Assembly: GCA_964352215.1 (NCBI GenBank)
Contig: CAYGRE010000001.1
Span: 1 to 64,000 of the forward strand
Length of the DNA stretch: 64,000 nucleotides
Reading direction: 5' to 3'
Source: CAWUKT01 sp964352215
Lineage (GTDB): Bacteria > Bacteroidota > Bacteroidia > J057 > JADKCL01
Below, one piece after another: positions 8,377 through 15,315 of this stretch (its first letter is position 1; every line of letters begins with the position of its first letter). The notes beneath the pieces were generated by a model that made no database searches, was not told the origin of the DNA, and saw only the letters and a program-made list of their open reading frames with translations. The translations under genes and the position numbers were made by a program.

Positions 8377-10797
8377 ATGAGCTGCGTACCTGCTCTATCC
8401 TCGAACAATTACCGCAAAAGGGGCTTGAACGTTTTGAAATTGCTTACTCGTCTCGGAGCTGTCTTACTTCTGCTAGGATCATGCTTCCACCACCTGGCCG
8501 CCCAAAAGTCCATCGTATTGATCGATGCTGACTTGGGACGTACCATAGAAAGTATCCATGAGTTCAGTTACGACAAACCGAGCTTTACCTTTACTTTAAA
8601 ACACCGAATGACCCACAATCTCCCGGTGGAGATCAATCTGTTGCGTTCGGAACGGTTTAAAAAAGGGCCTTACTCTCTAAGAGAAGAACTTCCAGCCATT
8701 ATCAACCCAGGAGAGGCAGTAGCCCTTACCTTCGATGTTGACTATTCAAGGAGTATCCGGGACCGGTCCAGCGTTACTTTCCTGATCTCACCACTCGGAG
8801 ACGCCGACCCTACTACCAGGGGGATCACCTTCCACGTAGAGATGTCTGCTGAAGGGATGATGATGTTTTGGGACAACCGGGCCAATAAGTACACGACCAC
8901 CCTCCCCAACTTTAGTTTTGGCTCACCGGGTGATCAATTGGTCGAGATTACCTGGAATGGCAATGGTGAAGGCAAGGCAAGCTTTGCCATTGACAACAAT
9001 AGCCGGGACGCCTATAAGTTAATCTCAAACACCAGCGCAGGAACACCTATTCCAATCGGATCTGAAGTGCAGCTTGGAAAAGGCGGCAAGTCCTTCTTTG
9101 TTCGCTATGCTCCTGCAGGTGGAAGACGTACAACTGATGTCGGCACCCTGGTATTTACAGATATCAACTCCAATAGTTCAGATGCTTCCAGAACTATTTC
9201 GGTATCCCTCGATGCCAAAGGAACGAAAGGAACCTCTACATTTCTTGCCGGGAACAATACCGGAGGCGTAGGTACGACCAATATCCTTTCCGGGGCCAAC
9301 AATACAAATTTGAACACCGGAAATACAGGTAATTCTGGCAACAATGGTTCTGGAAACGTAGGATCCGTAGCCCTGGGAGGAACCGGAAATGGGATCACCA
9401 CCCCACGAAACAATGGAAATACGGGCAATGGTACCGGGACTGGGAACAAGCAACCAGTTGCCAATGCTGGAAACAACAACAATTCCGGATTTGGAACGGG
9501 CCGCCCGGTGGGAGGCAATATTGGCAATCGAAATTCAGGTGGGAACACTTCAGGCAACAACGGAACTGGTACCGGTAACAAGAGCAATGGCTCCAATGGC
9601 GGGCTGGTTCCAGATGGGAATGGTATAGAACCGAGCGGGGAAGCTTTGGCACTCATTGAGCCCGACCGGGTAATTGTGGACCCCGCTACCGCAATGGAGC
9701 GTCTTGAGGCAATCTACGACAACCGGAACAGGTATGACCATATCATCATTCCCAAGATAACCTTTAAGAAAGATCCCAATGGAAATGAGCCGGATAAGTA
9801 TACGGCTTCTATTCCGATTGCATTGGACACCCTGCTCGGTGACAAGAATTTTAAATTCACGCCTCACCACGTAGCTGCCATCAATTCAAGGGACAGCGTA
9901 GAATTACAAGTTCTCTTCTTTGACGAAGACAGCCTGAAACTCAGGGTTGGTATCCACCCAGATGATGAGCCGCTGGTTTCAGCAGAGGATTCATTTGAAG
10001 TTCAGGTAGGGCTCACGCCTTATTACCTCGCAGGCGATCAGCCTGTATACCTGGAAGACCAGAACAAGATTCTCTCTGGTGGTTCGGTTGGCAATATGGA
10101 AACCAAATCGAATTGGTTGATGTGGTTGCTGATCGGGATCGGCCTGTTTATCTTCTTGTTCTTCTTCTTCGGCAGAATGTGGGTACGTCGGCCTGTGAAG
10201 TCATTCCGATACCTGAGAGAGGCAAAGTACCAACGGTTGCGGCGGTTACGGCAGGAGAATATGACTCCTTATGTCACCGAGACCATTTACATTGACCTTG
10301 CCCGGCACAATACCGACCTGATCCAATTGAATTTTCTGGAAAAAGATGCGGAAAACCCAGATGAGGTTCTCAAAAAGAAAGTACTGGAAGCATCCGTTCC
10401 GACTCCAAACCGCAGTGGGTTAAGACGGTTCTTCATTTGGTTTTACGGATTCTTCGGGATGGACAAAGAACCACGCTTCAATTCAGTGTACTATAGCTTC
10501 AGGATAGAGCCGCAAAAGGGAGGTATTCCTCAGCATCTAAGGCTAAAAGATGACAAAGGGCTGCTCCTGCTGGGTACCACGATGACCCAAAAGGTATTGG
10601 CTACCGACCACCAGGATGTTCTTTTCACAGAACGCCCCTTTAACTACTCCATCTATCTGGATCCAACCGAGATTCTGGATTATACTGGTTCCATGCGGTC
10701 AGTAAGTATTATGTTCCGGGTATTGGAAGAACCATTTGAAGGCTACCTCACCACCCGGGATTTCAAACTTGATCTGGAACTGGCTGCCAAGTATTGA
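8377..10797 (+). CDS. Exported single-pass membrane protein with Asn/Gly-rich linker, unknown function
   Basis: An 806-aa protein that I do not recognise. An N-terminal hydrophobic segment (LLTRLGAVLLLLGSCF) precedes about 270 residues of beta-rich sequence resembling tandem Ig-like or DUF11-type folds. Residues about 290-430 are a low-complexity linker of Asn, Gly, Thr and Ser. A second beta-rich block leads to one strong transmembrane helix (about 580-604), and a basic cytoplasmic region of about 200 residues follows. The C-terminal part has two beta-rich segments. It starts 26 nt after the PorE-like gene and is probably its operon partner. The topology, a large outer or periplasmic part plus a cytosolic tail, suggests a scaffold or transmembrane linker. 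The role is unknown. Confidence 0.8.
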   Translation: MSCVPALSSNNYRKRGLNVLKLLTRLGAVLLLLGSCFHHLAAQKSIVLIDADLGRTIESIHEFSYDKPSFTFTLKHRMTHNLPVEINLLRSERFKKGPYSLREELPAIINPGEAVALTFDVDYSRSIRDRSSVTFLISPLGDADPTTRGITFHVEMSAEGMMMFWDNRANKYTTTLPNFSFGSPGDQLVEITWNGNGEGKASFAIDNNSRDAYKLISNTSAGTPIPIGSEVQLGKGGKSFFVRYAPAGGRRTTDVGTLVFTDINSNSSDASRTISVSLDAKGTKGTSTFLAGNNTGGVGTTNILSGANNTNLNTGNTGNSGNNGSGNVGSVALGGTGNGITTPRNNGNTGNGTGTGNKQPVANAGNNNNSGFGTGRPVGGNIGNRNSGGNTSGNNGTGTGNKSNGSNGGLVPDGNGIEPSGEALALIEPDRVIVDPATAMERLEAIYDNRNRYDHIIIPKITFKKDPNGNEPDKYTASIPIALDTLLGDKNFKFTPHHVAAINSRDSVELQVLFFDEDSLKLRVGIHPDDEPLVSAEDSFEVQVGLTPYYLAGDQPVYLEDQNKILSGGSVGNMETKSNWLMWLLIGIGLFIFLFFFFGRMWVRRPVKSFRYLREAKYQRLRRLRQENMTPYVTETIYIDLARHNTDLIQLNFLEKDAENPDEVLKKKVLEASVPTPNRSGLRRFFIWFYGFFGMDKEPRFNSVYYSFRIEPQKGGIPQHLRLKDDKGLLLLGTTMTQKVLATDHQDVLFTERPFNYSIYLDPTEILDYTGSMRSVSIMFRVLEEPFEGYLTTRDFKLDLELAAKY

Positions 10798-10799
10798 TA

Positions 10800-11231
10800 T
10801 TACCTCAGGGCAGTTCCCACTGCACCCCACCAGGGGTGGTACTCAGCTTTTAAGCGACCTGCCTGAATAGCCGGGTCGATCTCCACCAATTCCTGGGCCT
10901 CTTCAATGGTTTCGGTGTCCATGATCAGAATTCCCCTGAACTCGGTATCGTCCCCAAAAGGACCGGCCATGACCAATTCCCCTGACTTTTCCATTTTGCT
11001 CAGGTTGGCCATGTGACCAGCCTGAATCTCTTCCAATTCCTTTTCTGAGTACTCCATTGCCTTGTCTCCCCGCATCAGGAAGACCATCACATAGCGTTTC
11101 ATGAAGTAAGTGGTATCCCCTTCCTGGTATTCGAAGGTTCGGGGTTCTTTTTCAACCGGACTCTGGGCATTCAGGGACGTCGAGATGAAGCCTGAAAGTA
11201 AAATTGCGAACAGGAAATGAGACGTTTTCAT
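10800..11231 (-). CDS. Exported YCII-related domain protein
   Basis: A 143-aa protein with an N-terminal signal peptide (MKTSHFLFAILLSGFISTSLNAQ). The mature part resembles the YCII-like dimeric ferredoxin-like fold: a strand (YVMVFLMRGD), a helix with H and a 'HMANLSKMEKSGELVMAGPFGDD' type segment, then GILIMDTETIEEAQELVEIDPAIQAG. Many YCII proteins are cytosolic; a secreted version is a Bacteroidota habit. The stop lies 2 nt from the stop of the upstream plus-strand gene, so the two genes converge with no terminator space. The substrate is unknown. Confidence 0.8.
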   Translation of the reverse strand: MKTSHFLFAILLSGFISTSLNAQSPVEKEPRTFEYQEGDTTYFMKRYVMVFLMRGDKAMEYSEKELEEIQAGHMANLSKMEKSGELVMAGPFGDDTEFRGILIMDTETIEEAQELVEIDPAIQAGRLKAEYHPWWGAVGTALR

Positions 11232-11382
11232 ACCCTAATTTAAGGAATGATTGATTCTTCTCATTCTCCGGGAAGGAAAAGTGATGTTTTTCTGGGAGGA
11301 CAGGTGATGAAACCAAAGCCGGCCTCGGTGACAGTGGTGAAAACTGGAATCGTATTGAGATAAATTTTTACCTTTCCGTACC

Positions 11383-12084
11383 ATGAAGGAAGTCCAGAAC
11401 ATCTACGATAATCTGGCTGAGACCTACATCAGGCAGTCAGCAGAATCCCCCTACAATGCCTACTATGAGCGGCCAGCAATGGTAAAACTCCTGGGAAATG
11501 ACCTTGCCGGGAAATGTATATTGGATGTCGGCAGCGCCAGTGGTTATTATATAGACCACTTTTTATCGGCAGGTGCGACCGTCACCGGAGTGGACATCAG
11601 CGGGGAAATGACCAAGCGACTCCAAGCCAGATTGGGAGGCCGAGCCCAGATTTACCGGGCAGATATATCCCAAGAAAATCCGTTTCCCGAGGCGCCACAA
11701 TTTGACCTGATCTCTGCCTCCCTGATGATGCACTATATAGAGGATTGGGCGAGCGTATTCAGAAAATTTGCCAGCTGGCTGACTCCAAATGGTCGGTTTG
11801 TCTTTTCTACCCACCATCCTATTGGTGATTTTCCATCCAGCCCGTCGGGAATTTACTATCAGACCGAGTTGATCCGGGAGCCGTGGCCCTCTATGAAAGT
11901 AGAAATGGTCAACTTCCGCCGGGCATTCTCTACGATGTTCAATGAGATTACCGAGGGAGGCTTCCAGATCAAAGGAATCGTAGAACCCCAGCCCGTGCCT
12001 GAATTGGAAAATATCAACCCAGATGCTTTCAGGAAGTTGAGCGCTGTACCACCCTTTATCTGCTTTAATTGTGTATTGCGGTGA
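11383..12084 (+). CDS. Class I SAM-dependent methyltransferase
   Basis: A 233-aa cytosolic enzyme of the Methyltransf_11 type. SAM-binding motif I is ILDVGSASGYY (about residues 46-56), the acidic end of strand 2 is VTGVDIS, motif III is RADISQENP, and motif IV is FDLISASLMMHYIEDW. The C-terminal part is a substrate-side lid (FSTHHPIGDFPSSPSGIYY). A near-match to the -7 consensus (TACCTTTC, 11369-11376) lies just 7 nt before the ATG, so the transcript may be almost leaderless. It is divergent from the YCII-like gene. The methyl acceptor cannot be told from the sequence; small molecules such as quinone or trans-aconitate precursors are the usual range of the family. Confidence 0.88.
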   Translation: MKEVQNIYDNLAETYIRQSAESPYNAYYERPAMVKLLGNDLAGKCILDVGSASGYYIDHFLSAGATVTGVDISGEMTKRLQARLGGRAQIYRADISQENPFPEAPQFDLISASLMMHYIEDWASVFRKFASWLTPNGRFVFSTHHPIGDFPSSPSGIYYQTELIREPWPSMKVEMVNFRRAFSTMFNEITEGGFQIKGIVEPQPVPELENINPDAFRKLSAVPPFICFNCVLR

Positions 12085-12361
12085 GGGAAGGGGATGACCA
12101 GATTGCATTTTCCAAACCACTACCGGAGCAATTTTGGAGTAGAGGCTATTCCCAGGTAGAGTGCGATATTTGTCAGACTGGACTTGAACCTATTTTCAGG
12201 ATGAGCGAGCATAGTTCCCGACCATAGCATGCCGATGGTCATAGAAAGCACGCCATTCTCCAAAGTAGAGCAGTGGGTTCTTCGGCCTGCACCCGGATCA
12301 GGTGCAGACTCAAGCCAGCCAAAGGCCCAAACGGAGCGAAATGTGCCTTTGCAGCCACTGA

Positions 12362-12453
12362 GCTTCGGTCGGTACCGAAGCCAGCTGTTTTCCAAACCTA
12401 AGCTGAGCCTGCCATTTGCAAGGTTCAGCTCCGGTCGAGACCTAAGCTGAACC
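12362..12453. repeat. Palindromic repeats, first half of a 730-bp non-coding repeat zone
   Basis: Stretch 12085-12815 has no convincing gene. Here a perfect 8-bp stem (GCTTCGGT 12362-12369 with ACCGAAGC 12374-12381) closes a 4-nt loop. A second element pairs GGTTCAGCT (12422-12430) with AGCTGAACC (12445-12453), with GGTC/GACC pairing inside. The word CTAAGCTGA(A/G)CCTG recurs at 12398 and 12442, a 44-bp step, the same period as the tandem array at 12619. Confidence 0.7.
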
Positions 12454-12618
12454 TGTCATTTGTTACGCCCAGCTCCGTTCAGGATCCGAGCCAGCCGTCC
12501 TCGGATGGAGGTGCTGAATACCCCAGGGTACAGCCAACTCTACCCAGGAGAATTCCGCGGTGTAGGAAACACCACAGTCAGCTGTTATCAGCACTACGGA
12601 TCACTGGAGTCATGGTTT

Positions 12619-12790
12619 TATGCTACTGGAGTTTGCCATTGCTGCTACTCAGGTTTCGCACAGGTGCTACTGGGTTTTGGTATTCCTGCTACTCAGGTTT
12701 CGCACAGGTGCTACTGGGTTTTGCTATTCCTGGGACTCAGATTTCGTACAGGTGTCACTGGGTTTTGCTATTCCTGCGACCCAGAATCCG
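12619..12790. repeat. 44-bp tandem repeat, about 3.5 copies
   Basis: Aligned positions 12647, 12691, 12735 and 12779 mark four copies of a 44-bp unit containing CTCAGGTTTCGCACAGGTG and CTACTGGGTTTTGCTATTCC. The first and last copies are partial or diverged. Units abut with no spacers, so it is not a CRISPR. It lies between a methyltransferase gene and the end of the convergent DUF1028 gene. Confidence 0.85.
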
Positions 12791-12815
12791 CCCATATATT
12801 ACTGGAAATAGGCTT

Positions 12816-13940
12816 CTAATAAACGAAAACCTTCCCCGTCCTGCGCAAACTATCGTCCCGTCCTTCGACCGAGATCAGGTATATCCCAACGCCAGCCCAA
12901 TCTTTGGCATTCAAGAGGACTTCATCTTGACCAGCTTCCACCTCCTGCACATAGACTTGCCGCCCATTCTGGTCATACACCGAAATTACGGCGCCTGAAA
13001 GTACAAAGTCAGCAATGGCAACTTTGAACTGATTCCGACTCGGATTGGGATAAATGTCCAACCGGGCCGGAGCCGGATCACTCACCCCATTGAGGGTCTT
13101 CCAATCGTCAAATACATTGTTCAGAGAATCAATCGGTTCAACCCCCGCCGGGACTTGGGCCAGCGAAAGGTTGAGCCAGATAAATACCCCATCGGTAGGC
13201 TTCGCGACTTTGATATAGGCACTCAGGGAAGAAACCCCCTGTGAAAGGCAGCGGCTGTCTGCACCGGGAATATTCGCGCCCTGCAAAGCCGCCATCAGGC
13301 GGTCACAAAGCGGCTGTCCGGCCGTAGCGAGGTAGCGGGCCTCCATCGAATCCAGCACATGGGGACCAATCAGGATATTGCCCTGGATCGCGTAGGTCGT
13401 ACCGGTACGGTGACCGGCAAAGCTCAGCGCATTGGAACCAGTGAAAGCGCTGACTTCAGGGACGTTGTTGGAATCCAGGGTGATAATCCCGTATTGGCGG
13501 TTAGAGGTATCGCCAGCCCCGCAGTTGTCATTGGCCAATAGATCACTGAGTACCTGGCTGGCACTCATACCAGCGGCGATTGAATTGTTGCCTGCCAGGG
13601 CATTGCTGTTCGGGATGCAGACCGAAGCCTGGGCATTGATTGCACCCTTTCCCGGAGTCAGTTGAGATATGATCCGCGCACCTCCACAGCCTCCACAATT
13701 GGCATTGTTGAGACAGGTGGCACCTGCAGAACCGACCTCACCTGTGATGGGGTCAACCGCAACGATGGAAAATGTATGCTGGGCATGTACCTGAAGACCA
13801 AAGGTAAAGTTGCCTGTACCCGGGCTGCCAAGTCCCAAACCGCTGAGAGCCAGGCCGCCAAAGCCAAAACTCCCGAAGCCAAAGACCCCGATCAGCAACA
13901 AGACACGCAGCACAGAAGAGAGGTTAAAGATTGATTTCAT
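12816..13940 (-). CDS. Secreted DUF1028 protein with T9SS sorting domain
   Basis: A 374-aa protein with an N-terminal hydrophobic signal (VLRVLLLIGVFGFGSFGFGG) that is unusually Gly/Phe/Leu-rich. The DUF1028 domain begins at HTFSIVAVDPITGEVGSAG (about residue 54). This is the conserved start of an Ntn-hydrolase-like family of unknown activity, and the domain continues to about residue 260. Two Cys-rich patches (CLNNANCGGCGG) suggest disulfides outside the cell. The last 80 residues are a T9SS type A domain (RLDIYPNPSRNQFKV ... GIYLISVEGRDDSLRRTGKVFVY), so it is expected to be exported across the outer membrane and anchored. DUF1028 proteins in other groups are usually periplasmic or fused to peptidoglycan-binding domains; a T9SS version is notable. 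Confidence 0.85.
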   Translation of the reverse strand: MKSIFNLSSVLRVLLLIGVFGFGSFGFGGLALSGLGLGSPGTGNFTFGLQVHAQHTFSIVAVDPITGEVGSAGATCLNNANCGGCGGARIISQLTPGKGAINAQASVCIPNSNALAGNNSIAAGMSASQVLSDLLANDNCGAGDTSNRQYGIITLDSNNVPEVSAFTGSNALSFAGHRTGTTYAIQGNILIGPHVLDSMEARYLATAGQPLCDRLMAALQGANIPGADSRCLSQGVSSLSAYIKVAKPTDGVFIWLNLSLAQVPAGVEPIDSLNNVFDDWKTLNGVSDPAPARLDIYPNPSRNQFKVAIADFVLSGAVISVYDQNGRQVYVQEVEAGQDEVLLNAKDWAGVGIYLISVEGRDDSLRRTGKVFVY

Positions 13941-14105
13941 AAGACCGCTTTTTTATCTGACCCGTAATCAACTCCAAATGTTTGAAAAAGCAAAAAGCCC
14001 CGGTAAGATTGGGACATTTTTACTGTTGGTAATGGATGCTAAGTGTTGGTAATGATGTAAACGTAATAAAGCTCGGTATCAGAATCAGATCAATAGGCTT
14101 GTCAG

Positions 14106-14186
14106 AATGGTCGGAAAATGGGTTTGTCTGTTGTTTGAGGTTGTTCTTCAATCGGGTTTGTAGAAATGGTCGGAAAATGGGTTTGT
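14106..14186. repeat. 22-bp direct repeat pair between genes
   Basis: The same 22-bp word, starting AATGGTCGGAAAATGGG, occurs at 14106-14127 and 14165-14186 (59-bp step). It sits in the 271-bp gap between the DUF1028 gene start and the small ORF. The rest of 13941-14211 holds nothing else I can name, beyond presumably the promoter of the DUF1028 gene. Confidence 0.7.
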
Positions 14187-14211
14187 AAAATGGGAGTTAG
14201 TTGGCCGCCTG

Positions 14212-14397
14212 TTAATGTACTTTGTAAGTGATCGCATCATTCATGACGAGGACACCGTCAACCGGTTGGGTTTGGTGTGCCTCGATCCGGGCTTGTGCAT
14301 CGCTAGTTGAAGGAGAGATCATTTCGCTCAGTAGGCCGAGGGCAGTAGCGAAAATCAGCATCAGAGCGGAGAAGGCGAGGAGTTTGAGCGTTTTCAT
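14212..14397 (-). CDS. Small exported or membrane peptide, hypothetical
   Basis: A 61-aa ORF starting MKTLKLLAFSALMLIFATALG, a credible signal peptide or transmembrane helix, followed by a polar 35-residue tail. The MKT start and hydrophobic core argue for a real gene, but there is no family I recognise, and the gaps of 271 bp upstream and 156 bp downstream give no operon support. The stretch 14398-14553 holds nothing I can identify. Confidence 0.35.
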   Translation of the reverse strand: MKTLKLLAFSALMLIFATALGLLSEMISPSTSDAQARIEAHQTQPVDGVLVMNDAITYKVH

Positions 14398-14553
14398 ATT
14401 ATTCGGTATTGAGGTGTTCTACATTTTGTGTTACACCTATATTTACGCCGCTCCGTCGCTGGGTTTCTGAGGTTTTAGGACAAGGGTTTGAGAGTTTAGG
14501 ACAATGTGTGGTTACCTATTGAGGCAGGTGAACAAAATCAGAATGGATTTCAT

Positions 14554-15165
14554 TTAGAATCGAATAAATGTGATCAGACCGAAAGTCACGGCCAGATTGA
14601 ATGTATTGTCAATTGGTATATGTGATCCCGTAGGATAATAAATCAGTTCGGAATCGATCTGAAGTCCACTTGGAGAATTGATGCCTGGATATCCTGGCAG
14701 CAAGCCGTCATGATGGCTCACGTGTCGTACCGACCCTATCCCGCCATACAGCTCCATCCCCAATGTCCCTGCAAAATTCCGCCGGTATCCAAGTTCTAGC
14801 AGCCCCCCCGAATGGCGGATTCGTTGATTATAAACAATTGGCGACCCCTCCCAGGCCGGGTCCTGGAACCGCCCAAACAAGCCCATTACCCGCACCACCA
14901 CATCCGATTTCTGGTCACGCGGCAGCAAATGTAAAGACGGGCCTGCCTGCACAAAATAACCCTTCGCAAAGGCCTCGTCCCGTCGCACCGAAGGATCCAG
15001 CAGGCCGCCCCGCACCTCGATTCCTATCCGCTCCGTCAACCTGTATTTCCCATCCAGAACGAAAGATTCCTTGAAAGGCGACAGTATGTCCACACCGACA
15101 GACCAGTTTTGCCCGCAAAGCAAAGACGGGAAACAGAGCAGCACGATATAAAAGATTTTTTTCAC
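14554..15165 (-). CDS. Probable outer-membrane beta-barrel protein
   Basis: A 203-aa exported protein. I start it at GTG 15165 (VKKIFYIVLLCFPSLLCGQ, a signal peptide). The longer open frame to 15366 would run through the 35-bp tandem repeat and the end of the kinase gene. The mature part alternates hydrophobic and polar residues as in small beta-barrels (GLLELGYRRNFAGTLGMELYGGIG) and ends in Phe (FGLITFIRF), as outer-membrane beta-signals do. Substrate and role are unknown. TATCTTTA (15198-15191, minus strand), one base off the -7 consensus, stands 26 nt before the GTG. Confidence 0.6.
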   Translation of the reverse strand: MKKIFYIVLLCFPSLLCGQNWSVGVDILSPFKESFVLDGKYRLTERIGIEVRGGLLDPSVRRDEAFAKGYFVQAGPSLHLLPRDQKSDVVVRVMGLFGRFQDPAWEGSPIVYNQRIRHSGGLLELGYRRNFAGTLGMELYGGIGSVRHVSHHDGLLPGYPGINSPSGLQIDSELIYYPTGSHIPIDNTFNLAVTFGLITFIRF

Positions 15166-15219
15166 GGTATTGTTTGGGTTGTGTTTGGTGTAAAGATATT
15201 GAAAAAGCAGGTGTACGTA

Positions 15220-15315
15220 AACCAATTTCCCTGGCAACACAATTGCTGGAAGCACACCCACTTCCCAGGCACCACAATTGCTGGCAGCACGCCTATTTCC
15301 CCGGCAATACAATTG
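15220..15315. repeat. 35-bp tandem repeat overlapping the 3' end of the histidine kinase gene
   Basis: CAATTG recurs at 15240, 15275 and 15310, each the start of a 35-bp unit containing GCTGG(A/C)AGCAC and TTCCC(A/C)GGCA. The third copy runs into the last codons and stop of the kinase (15293 onward), so the repeat fixes its C-terminal residues. Confidence 0.8.

Noticed and set aside
12619..12790. CRISPR array
   Set aside because: The units abut without unique spacers and no cas gene is in the window.
12460..12998. Three overlapping plus-strand open frames with repeated Tyr/Cys/Gly residues
   Set aside because: They are translations of the 44-bp tandem repeat and part of the antisense of the DUF1028 gene; no start signal or conserved motif.
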